Assembly: GCA_008694505.1 (NCBI GenBank)
Contig: VZDJ01000090.1
Coordinates: 8,549,521-8,613,520 of the forward strand
Direction: 5' to 3'
Source: Cyanoderma ruficeps
Lineage: Eukaryota > Chordata > Aves > Passeriformes > Timaliidae
Length of the DNA: 64,000 bases
Position 1 is the stretch's first letter. Each line of letters begins with the position of its first letter. The translations under genes and the position numbers were made by a program. This document shows, piece after piece, positions 23,602-35,176 of the stretch. Below the pieces are notes generated by a model that saw nothing but the letters and a program-made list of their open reading frames with translations, was not told where the DNA came from and searched no databases.

Positions 23602-26600
23602 CACGTCCTTAAGAATATTTACCAGACTTTCACTCCTATTTCTATGTTCAACTCGGATCCTGAAAATATTTTGCATCAAGAATTACATGTCTGTGAGAGA
23701 GTACATAGAGAATTTATTATATGAACATGGGCTTTTTTTATTGTTCAAAGCCTCTTCTTGAGAAGAGGGCCATTAACCTTGTCTGCTCCTCCTTTTATAA
23801 ATATCAGCCTGTTCACCAAAATTGCATTGCTTCCTGGAAGCTTGGCGAAGCACTGAACCCTGAAACAGCTTAGCACAACCAAAACATGGCAAGAAGCAGA
23901 AACTTGGAGGATTTTAGGCATGTCTGATTGTCATTTGTAACGCCTCAGTCATTGCTTTTGGCCAGGCTGGCAACACCTTGGAAGAAGCCAAGGCCATTTC
24001 TGGCAGAGGAGTGCTGTTGAGGATCAGCCCGTCTGTTGGGTTCAATTTCAGTAGGTCAGCAGAACAGATAATTTGATTGTTTTTTTCTTTTCCTTTAAGT
24101 TTCCTACAGGCGTTTCAGCTTGAACGTGTTGTGGGTTGTGCTGTTGGAAAATGTGGTGCATGGCAGTTTTGGGTGAGTCTCACACTTTCCTTCAGGTGGT
24201 GGAGCCTTATGGGCTTACAACTTCTTAAATCAAAGCCACTTGTAATGTTTCCCAACTTCCCTTACATCTGAATCACAGGGGTGCTTTTCTGTGTTATTGA
24301 TTTTAAAAAAAGTGCCTTGAAAAGTCATTTAAAGAGTTGTGCATATAAAACACCATCTCATCATTTTGCATTGCATGAATGGTGGCAAAAAGGTGGAGAA
24401 CCGTGTGCTGTTGGTCCATCTGGAGTGTTTTGCTTTTTTTTTTTTTATGTAGCCTTTTATTAACATTTGCCTGGACTTCCTATCTGCTTGGTAATGACAG
24501 ATAATCTGTATAATGAGGAATCTGCTGGACATCAGAGTGACAGGTCACGGTGGGTTCTGCTGACAAATGAAGTGGGCAGCTCCAAGGACAGTGGCCAGGA
24601 GAGACAGTTGCCTAGGGCTGTTTCAGGGAGTACATGTAATGAGCTGATGAATATGGCTCCAGTGTTTCTTTTTGGGAATGTAGAAATGATGATGAGTAAG
24701 TGCTGAAAACCAAAGCCCATTCACATGTCTTTAAAAATATAATATACAGTTTATACTCTTGGTTCACCGTAACTTTGTTTTGAGAGGCAAGACCTCATCC
24801 TTTGAAGGTTTCAGTCAACTCAAAACCGTGCTATGTCTCTGAGTGACATTTTATCCCTAGAAGAGGCCAAGTGATGTTCTACTAAACAGGACTCAGAAAG
24901 CTTTAAGAGCTGTTTAGATTAGAAAGCAGATCACACCCACGCATGGCAGATTGCTTTCTGTTTAATGTTTCATTTTGATTTTGTCATTTGTGGGTGCAAG
25001 AAGAGGCTGTAGATGTTTATTTGTTGTGAAGATTTTGCACATCCTGTGATGGTTTATTATAGCTGGCCTATCTATATTTTCTGAGCAAATTAGAATGAGC
25101 TGGAAAAATCATAAACCACCAAAACAGTTGCTAGGGTAGGAGATGGAAATCTATAGCCTCTGAAAATGGAAAATGAAAAATTTCAGAGCGTGGAAAGCAT
25201 TTGTCAGTCAAAATGGAGGACATAATTCAACTTCACGCTGAGTTGACAAAAACTGCTTACTTGAGACACCTACTGGATCTTGTTTCTCCCCCATGCTCCT
25301 AATTACTTCAGCCTGGAAGTGTTTTGTTTAACTGGCCGACTGCAATGGAATGGAGCTCCCTTAGCTTTATATGGAAGAAGCTGAGGGCTGTCCTGTGTTA
25401 ACAGGGAACACAGTCTTTTATTGAAATTAAAATCTTAGCACAGGTGTGAAAAAGCATAGAAATTATGTATTGATTTATTTTATTGATGATTGATTTACCA
25501 TAGATAATAATTTATCAGAAAAGTTTGCTTCTGTGTTTTTGGCATTTTTTTAAGGCTTTCTTTTGCCTGACTTGTCCAAACACCTTTGGCTCAAGTTTCC
25601 AGCCGTTATTTTTCTGGAGAGTTGATGTGGAGGAGAGGAATCCTGTGGTTCTTGCATTGGACAGACCTTTGTGCTGCAGCTTCTGGCCATGATGTGGGAT
25701 GGTTTTAGTGTGAGGTAGGCTGTGACACTCAGCCATATCTGCTCCATAATTATGGCCCTTATGTACCCCTAAGTGTCCTGGTGGTAGCGATGATATATTC
25801 AGAAATAATATTCAGAGAAAAATGATCTGAAAACTTGTTTGTTCCCTGCAAGGCAGGAGGATAGCCCATAGATTTGACATGCTCAGGAGCATGTCAGTTC
25901 AGTTTATTCTGCTATCTTGGTTATAATTTTGGCCCTCCCTGTTAGATGCTTCTTCTCCCAGAGGTGGAGGCAGAAGGTCAGCCATCACTGGGCTGTAGCC
26001 CTCTAACTCCTAGTACCAAAAATGTCCTGCAGAACAAATATTTTTCTGTTCTTCTTTTTAACCCATTGGAACTCCACAGTAGCTATGTTCCTCTGCCAAA
26101 GTTACCCAAGTCTATAAAAATTTCTGGGAAATGACACCATCTGCTACTCTAAGTGTGTCCTAGGAGGTCTTAACCAGTAATTAGGGTAATTAGGGTTTCT
26201 TTTTTTTTTGCAGATGGCTCAATGCAGTGTTGTACTGTGTGTGGCAGTTGCTGAACCGCCTCCAAAATGTTTACCAAATTTTCCTCTGTGCAGGGCTGTC
26301 TCCTGGCAGAGTACTCACCTTGGCCTCATATTCTGTGGTCTGACTGTGTCTAATTGTCCTGAAGAGCCGCAGACTGAAGTGGCTGTTCAGTAAGTGCTAC
26401 GCACTTATCGGCCTTTGCTGTGCTGAGTCTCAGGAGGTACTACATGTCCACCCCCATCCCTGTGCCTTTTCTTCTCCCTAAAATAATGGAGCACCACACA
26501 ATGTTCATACAGCTGGGCAGTTTTGTTCTCAAAAGCCCCCTGGCATCCCTCTCACCCTGGTGTTTGGTCAGCAGCAGTGGGAACCCAAGTGCCCTGCCCA

Positions 26601-26853
26601 CACAGCAGAGCTGGCCTCTGTCACAGTGGAATCCCAGGTGGTGCCTTCTCTCAGCAGTTCCTGCTGCTGGCCTGTGCTGCTGCACAGGCACACACCTGCC
26701 ATGGGCCTGATATGGGGTCATGATGTGCTTTTCTCCCTAATTCACTTCCCGAGTGGGTGAAACCTGCTTTCCTACAGCTCTGTGTTTAGTGGTTTGCTGT
26801 GCTGGGGCTGGGACAGAGCAGGTGCCAGCTGAGTTGGCTCCTCCACCGGAGAG
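23602..26853. other. Unique stretch with two exon-like intervals
   Basis: There is no recognised repeat. Two intervals are bounded by strong splice-site-like sequences on the + strand: 24110-24172 (acceptor CCTACAG, donor GTGAGT, 63 nt open) and 26214-26389 (T-rich tract ending TTGCAG, donor GTAAGT, 176 nt open). Neither encodes a sequence I recognise, so I do not call a gene. A T-run lies at 24429-24446. Pseudo-exons of this kind are common in vertebrate introns. Confidence 0.4.
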
Positions 26854-27197
26854 AAGCTGGTCAAGGGTTTAGAGAGTAAGTCCTGTGAGGAGAGGCTGAG
26901 GGAGCTGGAGGTGTTTAGCCTGGGGAAAAAATGGCTTGGGAGAGACCTTACTGGTCTCTACAATCTCCTGAAAGCAGGTTGTGGCCAGGTGGGGTCAATC
27001 TCTTCCAGGCAACTTGTGGCAGGATGAGAGGACAAGCTGCCATAGCCTCAAGTTGCACCAGGAGAGGTTTGGGTTGGACATCAGGAGGAATTTCTTCATG
27101 GAAAGGGTTGTCAAGCATTGGAATGTGCTGCCTAGGGAGATGGTGGAGTTACCATCCTTGGAGGTGTTAAAGAAATGGCTGAACCTGGCCACCACCT
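26854..27197 (+). mobile_element. CR1 LINE fragment lacking the 3' tail
   Basis: The sequence runs through the CR1 landmarks: the equivalent of LRELEVFSLG (about 26900-26930), a GACCTTACTGGTCTCTACAA block, then a readable LHQERFGLDIRRNFFMERVV block (about 27051-27110) and HWNVLPREMVELPSLEVLKK (27117-27176). It stops at about 27197 before the 3' untranslated part, so it has lost its tail by deletion or by insertion-time damage, in addition to 5' truncation. Confidence 0.9.
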
Positions 27198-29430
27198 GAG
27201 TTTCAGAGAGGGGAGATGTGGCAACCTCATGGGCTGGCTCCCCTCTGTGCTGCAGGAAGTGCCAGCATCCTACATCATGGTTACTTGTGTGCCAGGTGGA
27301 TGGAGAGGGATGAAGCTTCTGGTGACCAGCTAGATACAGATGCTGGCCTTGGGCAAACCCAAACCTTGCTCCACCACTTCACAAAGTGCCCAGAAGCTGT
27401 TAGGTAGACAAGCCTTTGAGGTTTCCTTGCTGCCTAGCGCTCACTATGCTTGTTTGACCATGTCACTTCGTGTATATATGAGGTGGAGTTCAGCCTGGAA
27501 GTGTTTTGATAGCAAAGTACCTGCTGTTGAACTGAAAAGCTGGCACTGAAAAGTCATCAGGGAGTCAGCCATGGTGTCCCCCATGTGCTGCTGGAAAGAG
27601 GCAGGGAAGCAGAAGAGGCCAGGCTTAGAGGGAGAGCTGGTTGCTCCAGACAGCTTGGGTTTTGCCTCCCTGTGTTGTCAGCAAGCTGTCCTTCATTCAG
27701 ACAAATGCCTGAATCTGTATGTGGTTTCAAGCATTTATTTCCATAGTCATTGTGCTACTATTTATTGATCATTATTCATACTTTTCCTTTCAGAATGCCT
27801 CAGTCAGAGAGGCAGAAGTAATGCTGGCATTACAAAACAATCCTAATGATTTGTAAACAGTTGAACAAAAGTGTTTTCAAACAACTGTAGGGCTCCAAGC
27901 AGTTTCGACATCCCTGTGGCAGAATAAACTGAATGACTGACACATTCTTGGAAGTCAGGACTGCCCCGCAAATGAACTACAGACAGCAAAATATTTGCAA
28001 AACAGTTCCTTTCAGTCTTTTCCATAATTAATTTCAGAAGTGTCTAGTTCATTGCTTTATACAACTGAACTGTGAGCTGAATTCCATTAGAACTTTGAAA
28101 GGATTTTCTTAAGGATGCCAGTGATTTGGGAGCCTGTCATGTTAATTTAGCAAAAGAACCAGAACGTTTATTTCATGTGGCTTGGTCACTCAGCATGGGT
28201 GTCTGGGACTCATGCAATGGGGCCTTTACCACCACACCAGCTGTAGTTTAACCATATCAGTAAAGCAACCGTACTCCAACAGCAGCTGGGATTTTGCTGC
28301 TGGGTGCAGGGAATTAGTTCAATAAAATGCTTTCAGCAAGGAAGTGAAACTTTGCCTCTTCATTTCCTTTTTTCCAGAAAATATCTACAGAGCTATTCTC
28401 ATTTCTTTTGTTAGGAGGCAGAAAGTTTAGATTTTTGATTAAAAAAATACCTTTTCTTTTACCCCAGGTTACCCATCCTTTTGGGTATGTTGCTGAGGAA
28501 GACAACTCACGCATTTTCATTCAAAGCTTTTGCTGAATGACCAAGGCTGTATGCAGTTCTGTTAACAGGCTTTTCCCTGATGTGGATACCACTGGAAATC
28601 CTGCCTACCACCATGTTCCAGCTACCAAAGCATCACCAGGGCTCAGAGTGTTGTCACCAGTTGTGGTCCAGCTGTGGTGGGTATGAAATGTGGAAATTTT
28701 ATGTTTCAAAAGTTACAAATTATTTCACAGCACGATCTGACTGCAAACCTTTCTTACCTTTTCCCTCTGGAAGGTGGTTGTCCTGGTCATTGGGATGTAT
28801 ATCAAGGGCCACCTTGTCCACCAGTCCCTGCCTTAATTAATGGATTTAGGACTGGTGTAGGGTGAAACAGAACAGGATTGAACAAGGGTAGTAGTTTGCT
28901 CTAAATACATTTGTTTTTCTTACAAACTAGAAAAGGTTGAGGGAGCTGGGATCACTAGCATTACCTATCAGATTTGATTCCTTTGATATACACAGACTTG
29001 GACTAATCTAGCCAAGGATCAGACAAAGGGTCTTTCCCCAGTGGAACAATAACCCCATTAATTAACACTGCTGATGCTGAGGTTGTGGGCTCACCTCCTG
29101 TGAGATGTGGTTTTTTCCCCCACCTCATTACCTTTTAACAGAGGATAATGACATAAGTCATAGCTACTTTTGTACAGGATTGCCAGTATGCACCATTAAG
29201 TTTGTATAGTGGTTGATTTGGGTTTTTAGATTTGAATAATTCACTTCTATTTTATTTTCCTCATATGAAAGCTCAAGTGGGTATTGGCTGCAGCACAGCA
29301 AGGAAAAAATATTTGGTATTACTTAGGAAAATGAATGACATTGCAAAACTTCAGCAGTTTTAGCTTTTTAGCTGGAATTTAATATTTTCATTTTTCACAC
29401 TTTTGTCCCCTTTTAGAAAAAAACTCTGGG
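27198..29430. other. Unique non-coding stretch
   Basis: No repeat, RNA or exon is supported. Several short open frames on both strands match nothing known to me. Confidence 0.5.
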
Positions 29431-29452
29431 TTTTTTTTTTTTTTTTTTTTTN
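29431..29452. repeat. T homopolymer ending in N
   Basis: There are 21 T followed by one ambiguous base at 29452. It has no retrocopy hallmarks (no reverse-complemented AATAAA close by, no target duplication). Confidence 0.9.
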
Positions 29453-30992
29453 TCAAAGAGAGCTAATGAACAAACTCCTCAGGGTAAAATCATAAATGTT
29501 TTTCCACGAAGAGGAGTAAAATCAGATGGTTTTAGGGAAAGCAGCTGAAAAAGCCTCTCAGACCAACTTTTTCCTTCCTTCTGATGAGAATCCAGGCCAT
29601 AAGCCAAAAGTACTGTTTGTTCTCAGGCTAAATATAAGTCCCAAGAGGGCAACTGCTTTTGGACCTAATAACCATACACTCCTCTTGGGTATCCTGGAGC
29701 GTTTCTGCTTGGGGCTGAGGGCAGGAGATGTGCCGCTCTGGGCACTGCAGTCCCTCCATCATCACAGGAGGGGCAGGCATGCTGGAAAGGCTGAGCCATG
29801 CCCTGTGCTTTCCTTGCTCCTCTCAGCAGGGAGAAAGGCTTCTCAATTCACCTGTGGGCTGAATCCCACTGGCTTGTAAAGGAAGAGGAAACAAGGGGGA
29901 AGTGAGGGTCTATTATAAATGTGCATTTATTTTATTTATCCCTGCATGTGCTAACTTTGTCCTTTTTCCTAGGGAGACACATGGGAAGGGGTGAGAGAAT
30001 GCAGCATGAGCTCCTGTCTGGTGATATAACAGCTGGAGCACTTGCTGCTGCCCCTGGCACTTCCTTGGCATCTACCTGGGGAGCTGAGAGAAGAGGATTG
30101 ATTCAGCTCTGGCCATGTCTCTTCTGAGAGGGAAAACCAGGCTGGGAAATGGGGAGTGAAAGGAGACTGGGGCTGGCAGGGGGAGCTGAGCCTCTGGGCA
30201 AGGAGCTCATGGCACCACTCCCAGCAGCTCATGTGGGCATACCTCCAGTGCCCAACCTTGACAGCCTTGAATCCCTTTCTGTCCCTGCTCTGCAATTAGT
30301 GCTCATCATTGACACTGCTTTGGGTCCGGCTCTCCTTTCACAACAGCTGCTATTGTGAAGGGACAAGCTGAAGAAAGAGGCTTGGGTTTGTTGATCAGTG
30401 AGAGGACGCCATAACAACCACTGGGTCTTTTTTTTCCCAACTCAGAGACAATGATAAACTTTATTACCAGGTGAGGGTTTTTTTCTGAATAGAGACAGGG
30501 GAGTATTGGTACATTTATACTGGCATTCTTCAATTAACTATTTTTATAGCTTCGGTTACCTATGGTCCAGAAGGATTAACTAATTAAATGGTTACAGTGA
30601 GAAGTATGTCATATCTTCCTTTGCAAGAACCATGAAAAAGATCTGGCTTCTGAAACTGGAGACATTAATGATGTCTCTTTATAAATATGTTTTTGGGAAC
30701 AGGAGAGAGGGAAAAATCACGGAGGGAAAAGAAGCATTTGAGTTAAGTGACACTACTGGCTCCAACCCAACTGGCTAGAAATTGGTCATGAGGGAGTTCA
30801 GGCTTGAAATTAGGAAAACCATTCAAAGATGAAAGTTCTGGATCAGCCTTTCAAGCAGTGTAATGGGGGCAAAGACTTAGATTCTTTTAAAAATGGAATG
30901 TACCAAATTATTGAAGTGATCATGCAGCAGAGGAAGAAAATTCTTAATAGTTAACAAGACATGTTCCAAATAACCCTGAAATAGCATGTCCA
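29453..30992. other. Unique stretch, possible very old CR1 scrap near its end
   Basis: At 30790-30900 the order 'ggcttgaaattagg ... ctggatcagcctttcaag ... aaagacttagattcttttaaaa' faintly resembles the 3' part of ancient, pre-avian CR1/L3-type LINEs. The likeness is weak and I do not call it separately. At 29949-29972 a branch-point-like TGCTAAC precedes a pyrimidine tract and CTAG, a good acceptor-like arrangement with no recognised exon. Confidence 0.3.
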
Positions 30993-31064
30993 GAGGGATT
31001 GGAAGGGCGATTAGGTCACCGTTCACATTTTCCTCATTACTGACCCATGCTTGGGTGCGACAGG
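30993..31064 (+). repeat. Unidentified dispersed repeat, copy A
   Basis: This 72-bp segment matches 37190-37262 in the same orientation with about ten substitutions and one single-base gap, roughly 85 percent by eye. Both start GAGGGATTGGAA and end GGGTG(C/T)GACAGG, and flanking similarity stops abruptly. Its unit and family are unknown to me. On the minus strand copy A lies inside a 72-codon open frame, but the single-base gap breaks that frame in the other copy, which argues against conserved coding. Confidence 0.7.
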
Positions 31065-34000
31065 AGCCATGAAGGAAGCCCTTTCTTCTCCCCACAACAG
31101 ATGGATAGACTGTGGGAGGATGTATGATGAAGTAAGAAGCTGTTCAGTGTTCTGGTGGAGGAATGGTGCACCCCATTTGTGTCCTCAGGTTTAATCTCCA
31201 GATTTAGAGCCGAACAGGAATTTTCCTACAAGCCATGTGAGCAGTGCTTCCTTCCTGCCCTCAGCCCATGGGGGGAGGCATGGTCCAGTCCTGAGGTCAG
31301 TGTGGAAGCTCACTGTGGTAGCATCCTTCTACCAAAGAGAGAAACATGCATTTAGTGGGGGAGGGGAGGGGGGCTAACTCATCTGACCTATATTACATAT
31401 TTACTTTGGGCTGAGACAAAGACTGCTCCAAAAATGCATATCCCTTCTTGTTGCCCACACTGGGAATTGAGATGGGTAGTTACATGCCAGAGGAATCCTT
31501 TTGTCCTGAGGGCAGGGTATGGCAAGGAGAAAAAAGGAGGTTTTTTGCTCAGAAAGCTGCCCTGATGAGTTCCCAGGGAAACAAACATTTGTTTAAGATG
31601 GGAGGAATTAAGTTCTTCAAATCATTGGTTTCCTTGGCTATTCAAAACTTTCATCAGCTCTCACCTCATCAGTCCCTCTCTTTGATGGATGTCAGGGAGA
31701 GCTTTACCACCAAGCTTTGTGGAAGGAGAACTGAGCTGACATGAAAGTAGTTTGTTGTTGTGTGTGTCTGCATGTGGTTAGCACGGCAAAACAAGACTAC
31801 AAGGCCTGCAGCTTTTCTGAGATACGCTCATTTACATCAAGATGTGCTACCCAATTACTACAGGGTCCTTTTATGGCACTTTCCTTTTTAGATTGTGGTG
31901 GATCTTACACATGTGAACGTTTACGTCTGTGTACGTGATGTGCATGTGTAAGCCTTTACTGTGGTATGGGAAGAGGAAATGTATTGTTTGCCCATTTAAA
32001 GAGGAGAGTCTTGGGTTTTTTTTTTTCATAGGAAGCAATCATGCTTTGTAAGCGTATTTCTTGTAAGTAGGTATGCTTGAAATGTTTATACTTCACTTTC
32101 AAGAAGTAAACTACTCTGAATATGGTATCAGTTATACAACACCTGCATGACTGCGTTATCATTCAAACTGATGTGCAAACTATTTTTAAAATCATTTTCA
32201 CTTTCTGGTGTAACAACTTTCTGAGTTACCTGACAGATACACGACTGTTTTCACAACCTGGTGAGGTTGAAAGTAACTGAAGTGGAAACAAGGAGATCGT
32301 TTATATCTCAATTGCAGTACTGAGACAGAATTATGAATTAAAGCAATCTGGAAGCCTCCAAAGGATGTTTCATTGCCTCTTTGTGTTAGTCTCCTTTCTT
32401 TTCTGGAATAGCAGTAAGCCGTACTGTGAGGAAGCTGGCAGGAAGTGGCCTCAGTCAACATTAACTTTGGTGTGAATTTGTGAATCAGAGGCACAAACTG
32501 GAATTTTCCTCACTTCTGTTTGGAGACAAGGAGTAAATATAGAATAAACTCTCGAGGGACCCTGTATGGGCCCATATGGTCAATTGTGGGTGATTGTGGT
32601 TCTGTCCAGCTGTAGAGGTGTCATCTACCAGAAACCATTTCCTTATCTTAGTATGTTTCTTCTGTTCTGTGCAATACAGCCTGCTGAGGTAGGAAGGAGT
32701 AACCTGTCTTTATAATCTATCTACATTTGTGAATGAACTCCATCCTGAGGCTGTTGAGGTGCCAGTCATTTCCCCAGAGAAATTACTCTCTTGGCTTTGG
32801 TAGCTGACAGCTCCATCCACGGTGTCTGCATGCATTTGAACTGGATCGTGGGGAGGGCGCCGTGGTGAAGGGTGGGTGGAAGGGGAGAAAAGCAAAGTTT
32901 TCACCCCAGTGCAACTGGTACATTGAAACAGAAGCACAGTCTTGATTTATAGCCACAGTCACCACTGATTACAACTGTTGTTGTTAGCAGAAGAATTACA
33001 TTCAGGCACTACAATTTGAAGCTAGAACCAGACCCATTTCTTCATCCGATTTTTACTTGGAAATAAGGTGGGAAACCATGCATGTCTCCAAGAAGCAGCT
33101 CTTTGGGTGAGCATGGCTGACCCATCCCACCTGGAGCACACACCAACAATTCTCAAACTGTGTGGTTTTTACCTCTCAGGAGGATGTGGTCTCCTGTGGG
33201 AGCCTCACTTTCAGCCACCCTGGGCAGCAGTGGCCGTGTCACACCTTTCCCAGGCCTGCTGCCTAGGATGTTTCACCCCACATGACTGAGGGAGGACTGA
33301 GCTCCTGTCCAGCTCTTTGTCAGAAAGGAGGGAACCCAGGCTTAAAACAGAGTGTCTGTAGAGTTATGCAGCCTGAAGAAACAAACCCTAAGCCCCCGGT
33401 GAAGTTGGATATTGCTGCTCTTCTGAAGCATGACTTTGCCTGGTGCTCTCCTAGACCCACATGGAGGTTCTTCTGCTTGGGATGAGCTTCTTGTGTCAGC
33501 TTGCCTTCAAAGACCCCCTCCCCTTTCCTTGAATTAGGATTCAGGATGAGAAAACATGTCCCTTTCCTCCAGAGAGATCTTATCTAAGAAATTATCTTAG
33601 AGTTATTCTTTTCGTTATCTTAGTCTGTCTGGCCTTTCTCGTAGTTGGCTCGGCTTGTGTTCCACCACTGTCATTCTGACAATAAAATGCAATTATCAGG
33701 TTTAAGTTGCTTTATGCCTTTACTGGAGTTTTACAGTCCGACCTGGAAGTTAAATCGCAAAGCAAACATTGCAGAGAAGGTTATAATAACACTCTGGGGA
33801 TTCAGTCTGACACAGACCTATTTCTGCTGCTCATCACAAGATCATCTAATCTCCCAATGCCCACCTATAATCGTATCAAATGGATTTCACTGTTTTGATT
33901 GCTTTGAAACAACACAGCTGTTGTGTAACAACCTGGGTGTGTGTGAACTGATACTCCTTGAGCACTTGAAGGAGGGAGCAGAAAAAGAGGAGGCATCAGA

Positions 34001-34773
34001 AACTAGCTTGGTGAAACCTTCTGTGGTTTAACCAGCATGTGCATGTGGGAAACAATGAGATGCATTGTGAGTGCTGGAAAGCTCAGTGAAATAATGTTTA
34101 GCAACGTATTGTCACTGTCACTTCATGACCCATTGGCTCCTGTCCCGCTGGTTCAAGAGGGCATAAAAGCCAAAGGTCTGCTCCCACCTGGGATATTTTT
34201 GGGCTGCCAGTCACCCCATGTGGTGAGGGTGGGTGCAGCTTTGGTCCATGTGTGGGGCTGCTCCTGAGGCCTGGACCAGGGGCTGCTCCAGGAGATGGGA
34301 CTGCAGCATGCCCTCCCCTGGAAGCCCTATACAGGCTGCATTTACCCCACGTCAGCCCCTGTGCTCACAGTGACTTGGGGCCAGTGACCAGAGAAGGGCA
34401 AACGAGAGAGCAACCACCCTGTGCTGCCCTCAGGGGGGACTTTGATACTAATCTGGCAGGGCTGATCTGGTCAGGTTGTGACCTGCTGGCTCTCGATTTC
34501 AGCTAATTCCAACTCCTGTAAAATGTTCAGCCTTCGTTTTTGCTTCCGACTGTTAACAGGTGAAGCAAGTTTCTATTTATAACTGTTTTCATGGACTTGC
34601 CAAGGGTTTTCTACCTTTGACGCAAACACAGACTGACAGTGAGTATAAAAGTTATCCTTTTTTTGCCGTGGCTTCTCACCTTTTTCGGTAGAGACATTGT
34701 GCAATGCACTTTTTGAGCTAAAGTACTCATGGGGTGAGGTATTAATCAGCCCAGCCTGTTGTCTCTGCTTTCT
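31065..34773. other. Unique non-coding stretch
   Basis: No gene or known repeat is recognised. A G-rich tract at about 31355-31373 has runs of five, four and six G, a near G-quadruplex pattern on the + strand. A run of T lies near 32017-32028. Open frames such as 33645-34031 (128 codons) overlap others and are not recognised. Confidence 0.45.
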
Positions 34774-35176
34774 GACAGAATGTTTTGGGTTGGAACAGAC
34801 CTTAAAGATTATCTAATTCCAACCCCCCTGCCACGGGCAGGGTCACCTTCCACTAGAGCAGGTTGCTCAAAGCCCCATCCAGCCTGTCTCTGACCACTTC
34901 CAGGAATGGGAACAACCCCTCTGGGCAACCAGTTCTAGTGTCTCACCACCTACATAGAAAAGAATTTCTTTCTGGTATCTAATCTAACTCTACCCTCTTT
35001 CAGTTTGAAGCCATTTCCCCTTGTCCTTCCATTACACATCCCTGTAAAAGTCCCTTTCCATCTCTTTTCTATGCCCCCTCAGGTAGTGAAAGTCTGCATT
35101 AAGGTCACTCTGTAGTCTTTTCTTCTTCAAGCTGAACAGCCCCAACTTTCTCAACCTTTCAATCGCAACTCCCAGA
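34774..35176 (-). mobile_element. CR1 LINE, 3' end, minus strand
   Basis: Read on the minus strand this is a 5'-truncated CR1 3' end. On the + strand the inverted tail region TTTGGGTTGGAACAGACC comes first (about 34783), followed by TTCCAACCCCCCTGCCA and CTGGGCAACCAGTTCTAGTG, then a pyrimidine-rich inverted coding part ending in CTTCAAGCTGAACAGCCCCA. About 400 bp are preserved. The short ATTCTATGA-type tail at the extreme end is degraded. Confidence 0.93.

Noticed and set aside
26179..26199. TTAGGG repeated near an acceptor-like site, telomere-like
   Set aside because: Only two TTAGGG words separated by TAA; not an interstitial telomere array.
30902..30915. 14-mer ACCAAATTATTGAA shared with 55310-55323
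   Set aside because: Similarity does not extend beyond 14 bases; expected by chance among AT-rich words in 64 kb.
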